From the NCBI RefSeq assembly GCF_000741775.1, contig NZ_JGZR01000008.1, forward strand, positions 1-64,000: a DNA stretch of 64,000 nt, read 5' to 3'. Below, in pieces: positions 8,825-16,713 of this stretch. The first letter of the stretch is position 1, and every line of letters starts with the position of its first letter. The notes beneath the pieces were generated by a model. It had not been told where the DNA came from and did not search any database. It saw only the letters and a program-made list of their open reading frames with translations. This stretch comes from Bifidobacterium subtile (GTDB lineage: Bacteria > Actinomycetota > Actinomycetes > Actinomycetales > Bifidobacteriaceae). A program made the position numbers and the translations under genes.

Positions 8825-9790
8825 TCAGTAATGGATGATGTCGTGCTGGGAGACCTGCTGTGCGCTGTAGCTGCGCGAATAGGTCTTGCCGTTCATCACC
8901 GAGCCGCTTTCCGAGGTCTCCACCGAGCCATCAGGATTGATCTTCTCGATGATCGCGACATGGCCGTATGCGGCGTCGGCGCCATCCTGGCCTGCGGCGA
9001 ACACCATGATGTCGCCGACATGACGAGCCTGATGGTCAACCCAGTAGCCTAGAGCGCGAGCCGAATTGCCCCACATGTTGCCGTTGCCCATATGCGAGCC
9101 GGCAGGGAGTCCCAGCTGATGCCTGCGCACGTAGACCCACCAAGTGCACTGGCTGAATTCGTAGGCGTTGCCGGAATCGCCGGTGGCGTGGTTGGGGTCG
9201 AAGCCTGCGGGCAACGCATCGTGGTCGCCGTCCAGCAGCGCGGCGATGGCCGGGTTGTTGGCGGTGGAACGGGACATGCTGTTCACGTCGAGGCTGGCGC
9301 TTGAATCGCTCAGCTGCCAGTTTCCCTCGTTGCTGCTGGTCTGCGTGGCGGAAGTCGCCTGCGGCTGCGCGACCGTCTCGTTCAGCGGCACACGATCTTC
9401 GGAACGGGAAGCGGCATTGGCGGAAGCGCGTTTGATCTGCGTGGTCGCCGTGGGGGCATCCGCGGCAGCCACCGCGGCGTCAGAGGGCTTGGCGAAAGCC
9501 ATAGCTGTGGCTGCAGTGCCTACCAGCGCGGCCAGCGAAGTCGAAGCGATGATATGCGAGCGGCGGTCCGCGGCACGGGCCGATTCACGCATCGCGCGAC
9601 GGGTGAGCGGAGCCACTTCGTTGATTCTGGCAGCGAGGGCCTGATCGATCTCCACGCTCATCGTGCCTGCGGAAGTCTGAACAAGGGTAGCCTTTGCGGT
9701 GTGGGTGCCATGGCTCGAGGCGAACAGCGAGCGCTGTGCGCTCTCTCGTCTCTGGGAAACCTTGGCCGCCTTATGCGCAGCATGCTTCAT
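8825..9790 (-). CDS. Exported CHAP-domain cell-wall hydrolase
   Basis: This 321-residue protein ends in a CHAP amidase/endopeptidase domain (~200-321) with catalytic Cys in FSQCTWWVYVRR and His in AYGHVAIIEKI. The N-terminus is long and basic before a hydrophobic stretch (about residues 80-100) that could act as signal anchor. Between them lies a Ser/Ala/Thr linker. I chose the ATG at 9790 (MKHAAHKAAK) because AAGGAG lies 10 bases upstream; the frame is open a further 21 codons. Together with the neighbouring NlpC/P60 gene it probably serves cell separation and wall turnover. Confidence 0.88.
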   Translation of the reverse strand: MKHAAHKAAKVSQRRESAQRSLFASSHGTHTAKATLVQTSAGTMSVEIDQALAARINEVAPLTRRAMRESARAADRRSHIIASTSLAALVGTAATAMAFAKPSDAAVAAADAPTATTQIKRASANAASRSEDRVPLNETVAQPQATSATQTSSNEGNWQLSDSSASLDVNSMSRSTANNPAIAALLDGDHDALPAGFDPNHATGDSGNAYEFSQCTWWVYVRRHQLGLPAGSHMGNGNMWGNSARALGYWVDHQARHVGDIMVFAAGQDGADAAYGHVAIIEKINPDGSVETSESGSVMNGKTYSRSYSAQQVSQHDIIHY

Positions 9791-10070
9791 ACGTGCCCAG
9801 CTCCTTATCGGGTTCAGGGTCACGCGGCATGCGGCGACCCGGTACAAGCTCAAGCAGCACCCTACATGATGGTCTGGTCCAACCTCCAGCCCCGTCGCCG
9901 ATCGTCTCTTGAGGCGGCCGGCTTCGGCGCCCGGAGCATAGGGCTAAAAATCGGCCTTTCGCGTCCCCCTCCCGGCGACTGCGCCATGGCTCATCGCGCT
10001 GGATCATCGGGCGTGTCTCGCATCGGGGCCACAGCATGACCGATCGCCGGCGGTGATGCGCCCACCTTGC
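9791..10070. other. Long divergent leader between the CHAP gene and serC
   Basis: About 280 bases separate the CHAP gene from the serC promoter. On the minus strand the region is G+C rich and can fold (gggtcgccgc...gtgaccc close to the ribosome site). I compared it with the c-di-AMP (ydaO) riboswitch that often precedes such genes and could not match the conserved core. Confidence 0.3.
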
Positions 10071-10076
10071 TACTCT
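10071..10076 (+). promoter_or_regulatory. -10 box of a probable leaderless serC promoter
   Basis: TACTCT ends 8 bases before the serC ATG and no Shine-Dalgarno is present. The same hexamer sits 7 bases before serS. Confidence 0.5.
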
Positions 10077-10084
10077 AGGCAAGT

Positions 10085-11227
10085 ATGGTCAAAACAGTGA
10101 CGATTCCCGAATCCCTACGGCCCAGCGACGCACGGTTCGGCTCCGGTCCCAGCAAAATACGTTCCGAACAAATCCGCGCTCTTGACGAGGCTGGCGGCGC
10201 ACTGCTCGGCACCTCGCACCGCCAGCCTCCCGTACGGAAACTGGTCGCCTCGATTCGCGAAGGCTTGGGCGATTTCTTCTCATTGCCCGCCGGGTACGAA
10301 ATCGTACTGGGCAACGGCGGGGCGAGCGCCTTCTGGGATCTTGCCTGCGCCTCGCTTATCGGCCGCAGGGCAGCGTTCGGCAGCTATGGCTCCTTCAGCG
10401 CTAAATTCGCTCAGTCGGCGGCGCTGGCGCCATTCCTCGACGATCCTGTGATATACGAGGCCGAACCCGGCTCTTACCGCATCCCTGAATACACTGAGCA
10501 TGCGGACGCTTACTGCTGGGCGCAGAACGAGACCTCGACCGGCGTGGCCGCGCCGGTGCGGCGTGTCGAAGGCAGCAGCGAGCAGGAAGCCCTGACCTTG
10601 ATCGACGCGACAAGCGGCGCAGGAGCACTGCCGGTGGACGTCTCGCAGTGCGATGCCTACTATTTCTCCCCGCAGAAGGCTTTCGGCTCGGACGGCGGGC
10701 TATGGGTCGCCGTGCTCTCCCCCGCCGCCATCGAACGTGCCTACAGCCTGGCCGACGCCGCCAAACAGACCGGCTCGCCGCGCTGGATACCGCCGTTTCT
10801 CTCGTTGCGCTCGGCCATCGAGAACTCGCGCAAGGACCAGACACTCAACACGCCGGCCATCGCGACCCTCATCATGCTTGCCGAGCAGATCGGCTGGCTA
10901 AACGGCAACGGCGGCCTGGCGTGGTCCACGGCGCGTTGCGCTCGTTCCGCAGGCACCTTGTATCAATGGGCGCAGGCCAGCGACTATGCCGCACCTTTCG
11001 TAAGCGACCTTCAGACCCGCTCGAACGCGGTGGTCACCATCGATCTGGATGACGCCATCGATGCCAAGCAGGTGATCGCCACGCTGCGGGGCAACGGCAT
11101 CGTCGACACGGCCGGATATCGCAAGCTCGGCCGCAATCAGCTGCGCATCGGCGTGTTCCCCTCCGTGGAACCCGACGACGTCGAGGCTCTGACCCACTGC
11201 ATCGACTACGTGGTCGAGCGCCTGTGA
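10085..11227 (+). CDS. serC: Phosphoserine aminotransferase
   Basis: A PLP enzyme of 380 residues that makes 3-phosphoserine from 3-phosphohydroxypyruvate and glutamate in serine synthesis. Family features are FGSGPSKIR at the start, GTSHRQPPVRK near residue 43, the Asp in LIDATSGAGALPVD and the PLP-binding Lys198 in YYFSPQKAFGSDGG. It is the actinobacterial type, distinct from the enterobacterial one. It starts at a leaderless ATG and is monocistronic, convergent with manA. Confidence 0.92.
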   Translation: MVKTVTIPESLRPSDARFGSGPSKIRSEQIRALDEAGGALLGTSHRQPPVRKLVASIREGLGDFFSLPAGYEIVLGNGGASAFWDLACASLIGRRAAFGSYGSFSAKFAQSAALAPFLDDPVIYEAEPGSYRIPEYTEHADAYCWAQNETSTGVAAPVRRVEGSSEQEALTLIDATSGAGALPVDVSQCDAYYFSPQKAFGSDGGLWVAVLSPAAIERAYSLADAAKQTGSPRWIPPFLSLRSAIENSRKDQTLNTPAIATLIMLAEQIGWLNGNGGLAWSTARCARSAGTLYQWAQASDYAAPFVSDLQTRSNAVVTIDLDDAIDAKQVIATLRGNGIVDTAGYRKLGRNQLRIGVFPSVEPDDVEALTHCIDYVVERL

Positions 11228-11282
11228 ACCACGCGACGTCGCTCGCGAACCGAGCAGCGCTGTCTTTTGGGGCACTCCGTTA

Positions 11283-11369
11283 CCTATGAACCGCCCCGTT
11301 GCTTATGGAACGCTCGACACCTGTGAAACTCAGCGTCTATAAAACTCAACGCCTATGAAGCGCTCAGCG
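11283..11369. repeat. Degenerate tandem repeat, five ~17-bp units
   Basis: Five diverged copies of a unit close to cctatgaaacgctcagcg begin near 11283, 11302, 11320, 11336 and 11352. The array fills the gap between serC and manA and runs over the manA stop codon (11364-11366). Confidence 0.5.
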
Positions 11370-12764
11370 CTGCGTCGAGGCCATGATGAACGAGCCATTG
11401 GCCGCGAAGGGGGCATGGGCTGAATCCGGGCCACAGTCGACGGCGTCAACGGTCAGCCAGCCCTCGTGCGCGGGAACGAAAACGGACTGCCCACGCACGA
11501 GCACGCGTTCGTCCTGCGCACTGACGCAATGCACCGCGCCTTCGGTGCACAGCAGCACGCGCGGTCCCTGCTCCCTGGGGACCAGCGGCCGCCCGTTGCC
11601 GATCTGCCCGGCGAGCTTGCCATAGCGCCGAATCAGCTGCTCTGCCATAGGCCATTGCTGGTGCTTGGCATCCACATGCCCGTAGGAGAGCATGAACTCC
11701 TCAAGACCGGGCTTGTAGACGACTACATCGCGCATCATCAGCGACACGAGATCGGTGGCGGCCGGGTTGATGGGAGCGCCTGATCGGCAATCGAGCGTAC
11801 GCAGCAGATTGGGTATGTCCTTGTGCTTGACGGTCATGCCTGCGCGCAGCACATTGTCCGAGTTGGTCATGATCTCCGCGCCCGTGCCATGCAGATACAC
11901 ATGCGGCGTTCCTGCCGGGATGAACACCGACTCCCCCTCGTCGAGCGTGACCGGATTCATCATCAGCAGGCTCAGCACGCTGGCATCGCGCTCGAAAGCC
12001 CTTGCGGCGATAAGTGCGTGCTCAAAAGCGAGATGGGAGCGCGTGTTGGCGGCCTCGGTCGCTGCGGCTTCCAACGCAGGCAACAGGCCATCGGATTCGC
12101 CTGCGGCTATCGCCGTATGAAAGGCGCGGAACACCTGCTTTCGCGATTCAGGCCAGACGGCGGCGGAAACCGGCATCATCGCGTCGGCCTCCTCGAAGTC
12201 GTCCGCGCCCCGCGCCCGCACCGCGAAGCGCGAGGCGAACGCCTGCGCCATACGCGCTGCGAGGGGATGATCGACCAGTCTGAGGTTACGCAGCATAAAG
12301 GGAATGGACGCGAAGCCGACCGAAGCGCTGAACGGTCCCATCGCCACAACCATCTCGCTTTTCGCCACCGGATCCTTGAACGAGCGCAGCGGCGAATCGA
12401 AGGGCACGCCTGCCGCGTTCTGCGCGTTGTACCCTGCGCGCGCCTCGAAGCCGACCGGGTGAACCTGCAGCGACAGCGGAATCCTGGCGGAGATCACCTT
12501 GAGCAGATACGGCAGCACCGGTCCGAAATGGTCGGAGCTGCGCCGGCCTACCATGCCCTCGGGATCCTCGCGAATCGCATCGGTGACGCTGATCTCTCCC
12601 CGTCCCGGGACGCTCAGCAGCGAAGGCCACTGCGGGTGCCCGCTGAACCACATCTCGGCCAGCGGCCCCTCGCACGGCTGCTCGAACTGGGAGGAGAACA
12701 TGGACTGCAGCCGGTCATACGATCCCCAGGCGTACTGCTTGGCGACGGGACGAATCGGGTACAC
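11364..12764 (-). CDS. manA: Mannose-6-phosphate isomerase, type I
   Basis: This 466-residue zinc enzyme interconverts mannose 6-phosphate and fructose 6-phosphate. The first cupin shows the start YPIRPVAKQYAWGSYD, a GPLAEMWFSGHP motif and the zinc ligands in LSLQVHPVG; the downstream ESVFIPAGTPHVYLHG motif supplies further metal ligands. The start codon is GTG, preceded by AAGGA at 7 bases. It is longer than the E. coli enzyme (391 residues), mostly by insertions in the middle. It stands alone, convergent with serC and divergent from a small membrane gene. Confidence 0.93.
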   Translation of the reverse strand: MYPIRPVAKQYAWGSYDRLQSMFSSQFEQPCEGPLAEMWFSGHPQWPSLLSVPGRGEISVTDAIREDPEGMVGRRSSDHFGPVLPYLLKVISARIPLSLQVHPVGFEARAGYNAQNAAGVPFDSPLRSFKDPVAKSEMVVAMGPFSASVGFASIPFMLRNLRLVDHPLAARMAQAFASRFAVRARGADDFEEADAMMPVSAAVWPESRKQVFRAFHTAIAAGESDGLLPALEAAATEAANTRSHLAFEHALIAARAFERDASVLSLLMMNPVTLDEGESVFIPAGTPHVYLHGTGAEIMTNSDNVLRAGMTVKHKDIPNLLRTLDCRSGAPINPAATDLVSLMMRDVVVYKPGLEEFMLSYGHVDAKHQQWPMAEQLIRRYGKLAGQIGNGRPLVPREQGPRVLLCTEGAVHCVSAQDERVLVRGQSVFVPAHEGWLTVDAVDCGPDSAHAPFAANGSFIMASTQR

Positions 12765-12820
12765 GGTCGGTTCCTTTCTTCCCGGCGGACGACGGACTGA
12801 ACCAAGGTTACCCCGCGGGC

Positions 12821-12826
12821 TACAGT
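12821..12826 (+). promoter_or_regulatory. -10 box of a probable leaderless promoter
   Basis: TACAGT ends 6 bases before the ATG of the DUF2530 gene, and no ribosome site is present. Confidence 0.45.
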
Positions 12827-12832
12827 GATGGT

Positions 12833-13087
12833 ATGAAATTCGCGCCGATCCTCAATCCCGACGTCCGCAAACCCGCACCCAATCCGGTGCGCGTGGATCT
12901 GCGCAAGGTGTTTCTCATCGGCATTGGCCTGTGGCTGCTGGCTCTCGCCGTCTGCTTAGTGCTTATGGCCTGCGGCTTCAACATGGTGCGGCTGCTGATC
13001 ATTTGCGGCTCAGGAATCGTCGTCGGCATGCTGCTGCTGCTCTGGGAGCATTTCGACCGTTGGAACTACCGCCGTCTAGGCGAATAG
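12833..13087 (+). CDS. Small DUF2530-like membrane protein
   Basis: An 84-residue protein with two predicted membrane helices (about 27-48 and 51-69) and basic ends. The pattern NPVRVDLRKVFLIGIGLWLLAL followed by a second helix and WEHFDRWNYRR resembles the actinobacterial DUF2530 family, whose function is not known. It ends 17 bases before the convergent sensor kinase gene. Confidence 0.6.
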   Translation: MKFAPILNPDVRKPAPNPVRVDLRKVFLIGIGLWLLALAVCLVLMACGFNMVRLLIICGSGIVVGMLLLLWEHFDRWNYRRLGE

Positions 13088-13104
13088 CGGACTCCCAGCG
13101 GACC

Positions 13105-14415
13105 TCAATCGACAGCGGCGCGATGGGCCAACGGCAGCGTCAGCGTAAAAGTGCTGCCCTGCTTGGGCGCACTCCATAAAGTGGCGCTGCCATGATGCGT
13201 CAGCGCCACATGCTTGACGATGGCCAGCCCCAGCCCGATGCCCTCGGCGGTGCGCTCATTCTGGTTCGCGCCGCGGTAGAAGCGCTCGAACACGCGCGGC
13301 TGCTCCGCCTTCGCAATGCCTTCGCCGCGGTCGATCACGCGGATGACCGCCTCCTTGCCATCCTTGGACCGCTGCGCGGACACGCTCACCGTGGAGCCCC
13401 TGAGAGAATAGGTCATGGCGTTCTCGACCAGCTTGCCCACTGCGGCACGAATCTGCTCGCGTTCGCCGTTGACGCTCAAGCCCTCCTCGCAGCTCACTGC
13501 GATCGGCGTGCCAAATCGGTTGCTCTCATCGGCCAGCGTGCTGGCGACCCAATCCAATTGCTCCTTGACATCCAGCCGGTTCGACTCGCTGGGCGTGACG
13601 GGCTCCTGCGCCTTGATGAGCAGCAGCAGATCCGAGACCATATGGCTGAGGTGGCGACTCGAGAGTCGTACTTGCCGAGCCTGGGCATGAATCTGCTCAA
13701 GGTCAAGATCGCCGCGCTCCAACGCATCGGCCAGCCGCTCGAGATCCTGCGTAGGCGCCAAGAGCTGCTCCGACACGTTGACGATAAAGGAGTCGCGCAG
13801 CTGGGCGAAGCGGATTGATTCGCTCACATCGTCGAGCAGCACGACTACGAAATGCCCGTTGATGCGCCCCACGGTCACCTTCAACCAGTTAGGCCGGCTC
13901 ACCATCTGCACGCTGGCACTCGCGTCGCTGCGATCATTGCCATATGCGCCGCCGCTCTCGGGCGCGTCGGCAGGAAGACTTACGAAGCGCTCCGGCGTGT
14001 CGGTCGTCAGATCGAACTGACGCCGGCCTCCTTTGACCCGCACCAAGCGGACCTGCTCGAGAACATATTCGTTGACGATTGCGTCATCGCTCACCACCCC
14101 CAAGGCGTAGGCGTCAGGATTGGCGCGTACGACCTCGTCTGATTCATCCACCACGATCGAGACGGTGTTGAGCATTGAAATGAGCGCGGCCGTCGAATCA
14201 TCCAGATCGTCGCCTGCCTCCTCGTCCGTCTGCCGGCGCGACCAGCGGCGACGCAGCGATCCGGCGCGGTCGGAAAGCGTCGAACCGGAACCGAGCAGCC
14301 GTTTGAGCGCAGGCCGCAGCCAATCGAACATCGAGTACAGCAATGCGGTCACGATGGCGGCGGCGAGCAGGCCGAACACCGAGAAAATCAGGACGGATGA
14401 CATGGTCAGGGGCAT
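13105..14415 (-). CDS. SenX3/PhoR-like sensor kinase lacking the phospho-acceptor histidine
   Basis: A 436-residue membrane protein with one N-terminal helix (residues 5-29), a PAS-like sensory region (~75-205), a dimerisation domain and a HATPase_c domain. The ATP-binding part is complete: N box KLVENAMTYS, G1 DRGEGIA, F box FERFYRG, G2 GIGLGLAIVKH. The H-box, normally FxxNVSHELRTP, reads FIVNVSEQLLAPT, so the phospho-acceptor position is Glu216. Divergent phoU argues for a phosphate-linked SenX3/PhoR role, but the response regulator usually next door is missing. Start 14415 is chosen for GGGAG upstream; 14403 is possible. Confidence 0.82.
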   Translation of the reverse strand: MPLTMSSVLIFSVFGLLAAAIVTALLYSMFDWLRPALKRLLGSGSTLSDRAGSLRRRWSRRQTDEEAGDDLDDSTAALISMLNTVSIVVDESDEVVRANPDAYALGVVSDDAIVNEYVLEQVRLVRVKGGRRQFDLTTDTPERFVSLPADAPESGGAYGNDRSDASASVQMVSRPNWLKVTVGRINGHFVVVLLDDVSESIRFAQLRDSFIVNVSEQLLAPTQDLERLADALERGDLDLEQIHAQARQVRLSSRHLSHMVSDLLLLIKAQEPVTPSESNRLDVKEQLDWVASTLADESNRFGTPIAVSCEEGLSVNGEREQIRAAVGKLVENAMTYSLRGSTVSVSAQRSKDGKEAVIRVIDRGEGIAKAEQPRVFERFYRGANQNERTAEGIGLGLAIVKHVALTHHGSATLWSAPKQGSTFTLTLPLAHRAAVD

Positions 14416-14736
14416 GCCTCCATTCTCCCATACCGCGCGTCGGATCGCGCGACATGCGCTGCGGCGCCTGGCACGGCGGCATGCGGTGCGCCTGGCACAA
14501 CTGCTCACGCGAATCCGGTGCACTGCACGCACTGCACGATATGCCGCACGGCAAACCCGCGCGGTGAATCATGCCGCATATCGCTCGCCGAGCCGCCGAG
14601 CAATATGAATGGCAGGTGAACGGCACGGTGAATTCTGCGACAACAACGCCGCGCCGAGACATGTTGGCGTCGCGCCGAAGAGGCGTTGCACATACACTAG
14701 TGGTAGTCGCGAATTTCACATTAGGAAGGCTGAATC
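14416..14736. other. Divergent region between the sensor kinase and phoU
   Basis: A 321-base gap with no gene. It contains a GGTGAA direct repeat (14615 and 14627) resembling an imperfect PHO box, a TACACT -10-like box at 14693 and the phoU ribosome site. Confidence 0.4.
14615..14632. promoter_or_regulatory. PHO-box-like direct repeat upstream of phoU
   Basis: GGTGAA occurs at 14615 and 14627, a 12-base period. Read on the complement these are two TTCACC half-sites, like the actinobacterial PhoP box (GTTCACC repeated every 11 bases). The period is one base off, so this is a weak call. Confidence 0.3.
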
Positions 14737-15417
14737 ATGCGCGTAATTTTCAACGAGGAGCTGAAGGCTGTGGCCGACGACCTCGACCATATGGCACAAG
14801 CCGTGCGCAAGGCGATCAACGCTTCGGGCGAAGCGCTGGTGAATGCCGATCTGGAGGCCGCGCAGAGTGTCATCGACGGCGACATCGAGATCGATGCGCT
14901 GGAATCCAGCATCATCGACCAGTGTGTGCGTCTGCTCGCCAAGCAGAGCCCGGTGGCCACCGATCTGCGCGTGGTCGTCTCCTCGATGCGCCTGGCCTCC
15001 ACCTTCGAGCGCATGGGAGATCTGGCCCGCCACATCGCCGAGGCGGCACGCCGCACCTACCCGCTTTCCCCTGTGCCGCCAGAGGCGCAGGACCTGTTCA
15101 GCCAGATGCGTGATTTCCTCGATATGACCGCCGACCGCACGGTGAACATGCTCGCCGACCGCGATGCCGATATCGCCGAGCGCATCATCCTCGACGACGA
15201 CACATTGGACAATCTGCACCATCAGACCTTCTCGATGGTGCTGGACGACTCGTGGACGGGCACGAAGCAGCAGCTCATCGACGTGGTGCTCATCGGCCGG
15301 TTCATGGAACGGCTGGGCGATCATGCGGTTTCGGCCGCACGTCGGGTGACGTACATCGTCTCCGGCTTCGACCCCAGCAAGGAGCCCCAGCGCGACGAAG
15401 GCACCGACATCAGCTGA
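14737..15417 (+). CDS. phoU: Phosphate transport regulator PhoU
   Basis: This 226-residue cytoplasmic protein is all helical, with two PhoU three-helix repeats; each has a metal-binding E/DxxxD-type motif, visible as STFERMGDLARHIAEAA in the first and GRFMERLGDHAVSAARR in the second. PhoU restrains phosphate uptake and signalling by the Pst transporter and the PhoR-type kinase. AGGAAGG lies ahead of the ATG. It is divergent from the sensor kinase gene; no pst genes are in the window. Confidence 0.94.
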   Translation: MRVIFNEELKAVADDLDHMAQAVRKAINASGEALVNADLEAAQSVIDGDIEIDALESSIIDQCVRLLAKQSPVATDLRVVVSSMRLASTFERMGDLARHIAEAARRTYPLSPVPPEAQDLFSQMRDFLDMTADRTVNMLADRDADIAERIILDDDTLDNLHHQTFSMVLDDSWTGTKQQLIDVVLIGRFMERLGDHAVSAARRVTYIVSGFDPSKEPQRDEGTDIS

Positions 15418-15457
15418 GCGTCATAGCTGGCCACATAGCGCGGTCATGCCCATCACA

Positions 15458-15492
15458 CGAGGCGGATTCCCGGTTATCAGGATTCCGCCTCG
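15458..15492 (+). terminator. phoU terminator
   Basis: A 13-bp stem (cgaggcggattcc, 15458-15470, with 15480-15492) is followed by ttttgcg. Confidence 0.85.
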
Positions 15493-15575
15493 TTTTGCGT
15501 AACATTACCAAGAGCTACTGGCAGTACTGGCAGTTAAAAGCCGCTTGCTGATGGAACAAAGGCGCACCCCCAGGC

Positions 15576-15690
15576 TTAGCGTCCGTTTTGTAGCGCTAGC
15601 TACGTCCTGACGCTACAATCCTGCCGCTAACGAAGCCTTACAGACCGTTGTGTAGCGCACGGTCACAATGAGCGCTACAATCCGGACGCT
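15576..15690. repeat. Interspersed repeat family A (TTTTGTAGCG type), cluster 1
   Basis: The cluster begins with ttagcgtccgttttgtagcg (15576-15595) and continues with inverted and partial copies (gacgctacaatcc, tgtagcgcacgg, agcgctacaatccggacgct). The same unit occurs at 35881-35962. It lies between the convergent phoU and gpmA genes. Confidence 0.6.
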
Positions 15691-15698
15691 CATCGAAA

Positions 15699-15743
15699 GG
15701 GGGTGCGGACGAAAAGTATATCCAACTTTTCGTCCGCACCCCC
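15699..15743. mobile_element. 45-bp miniature palindrome made of IS3 ends
   Basis: gggggtgcggacgaaaagt (15699-15717) and its exact complement (15725-15743) flank a 7-nt loop. The right part, from tccaactt to the five C's, is identical to the right end of the IS3 element at 1688-1710. It therefore looks like a MITE or an internally deleted relic with inner ends joined. As RNA it would form a 19-bp hairpin. Confidence 0.7.
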
Positions 15744-15784
15744 AGTACTCAGCGGCGCTTTCGCTCCAGTAGGCAATGCGAACA

Positions 15785-15838
15785 GCAGAAAACCGCTGCC
15801 GTCCAATCGACTTGCGATAGACGGCAGCGGTTTTCTGC
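15785..15838 (-). terminator. gpmA terminator
   Basis: An 18-bp stem (gcagaaaaccgctgccgt, 15785-15802, with 15821-15838) lies about 50 bases past the gpmA stop codon. Confidence 0.75.
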
Positions 15839-15885
15839 GTTGAAGCAGTTGAAGCGTTGAAGCAGCGTCAGACGCCTTCAGCGGC

Positions 15886-16632
15886 TCACTTCTTGCTTTG
15901 GCCCTGCGCGGCGACTGCGGCGGCGCCGGCTGCGGCGGCCTCGGGGTCGAGATACTCGCCGCGGGGCTTGATCGGCTTGAAGTTCTCGTCCAGCTCGTAA
16001 AGCAGCGGGATGCCGGTCGGAATGTTGACCTTGGAGATCTCCTCCTCGCTCAGGCCGTCGAGCATCTTGACGATGGCGCGCAGCGAGTTGCCGTGCGCGG
16101 CGATCAGGACGGTCTTGCCGGACTTGAGCTCAGGTTCGATAGCGGACTCCCAGTACGGGGTGACGCGGGCCACGACGTTGGCCAAAGCCTCGGCCTCGGG
16201 CACCGGATCGCCGGCGTAGCGAGGGTCATTGTCCTGAGCATACGGGTCGTCAGGGTTGATCTCGGGCGGCGGGGTGGCATAGGAGCGGCGCCAGATCATG
16301 AACTTCTCATCGCCGTACTCCTGGCGAATCTCGGACTTGTTCTTACCCTGCAGCGCACCATAGTGGCGCTCGTTGAGACGCCAGCTGCGCTGAACGGGAA
16401 TCCACAGGCGATCGGCCTCGTCGAGAGCGAAGTTGGCCGTGTTGATGGCGCGACGCAGCAGCGAGGTGAAGACGATGTCGGGAAGGACGTTCTTCTCCTT
16501 GAGCAGCTGGCCGCCGTGCTTGGCTTCGGCGACGCCTTGCTCGGTCAGCGGGACATCCACCCAGCCGGTGAACTGATTGGTTTTATTCCATGCGCTCTGA
16601 CCGTGTCGGAGCAGTACTAGTTTGTAAGACAT
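15886..16632 (-). CDS. gpmA: 2,3-bisphosphoglycerate-dependent phosphoglycerate mutase
   Basis: This 248-residue glycolytic enzyme interconverts 3- and 2-phosphoglycerate through a phospho-histidine. The RHG motif [10 protein letters not shown] gives the acceptor His10, and the second active-site His is in [10 protein letters not shown]; the substrate segment [11 protein letters not shown] is also present. A short Ala-rich tail ends the protein. The ATG follows a TATGAT box by 6 bases, consistent with a leaderless transcript. Confidence 0.96.
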   Translation of the reverse strand: MSYKLVLLRHGQSAWNKTNQFTGWVDVPLTEQGVAEAKHGGQLLKEKNVLPDIVFTSLLRRAINTANFALDEADRLWIPVQRSWRLNERHYGALQGKNKSEIRQEYGDEKFMIWRRSYATPPPEINPDDPYAQDNDPRYAGDPVPEAEALANVVARVTPYWESAIEPELKSGKTVLIAAHGNSLRAIVKMLDGLSEEEISKVNIPTGIPLLYELDENFKPIKPRGEYLDPEAAAAGAAAVAAQGQSKK

Positions 16633-16638
16633 GCCCCA

Positions 16639-16644
16639 ATCATA
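16639..16644 (-). promoter_or_regulatory. -10 box of a probable leaderless gpmA promoter
   Basis: TATGAT on the minus strand ends 6 bases before the gpmA ATG; no ribosome site is visible. Confidence 0.5.
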
Positions 16645-16713
16645 ATGTCCATCGGCGACACTGTGGGCAGTATCACACCCCGGTGCATGTGCACGTTCAC
16701 ATGAGGGAGGGTG

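Noticed and set aside
9791..10070. Possible c-di-AMP (ydaO) riboswitch ahead of the CHAP hydrolase gene
   Set aside because: A gggtc...gaccc stem followed by tgaacccgataaggagct recalls the 3' part of the motif, but the conserved 5' core elements could not be found; a covariance search would decide.
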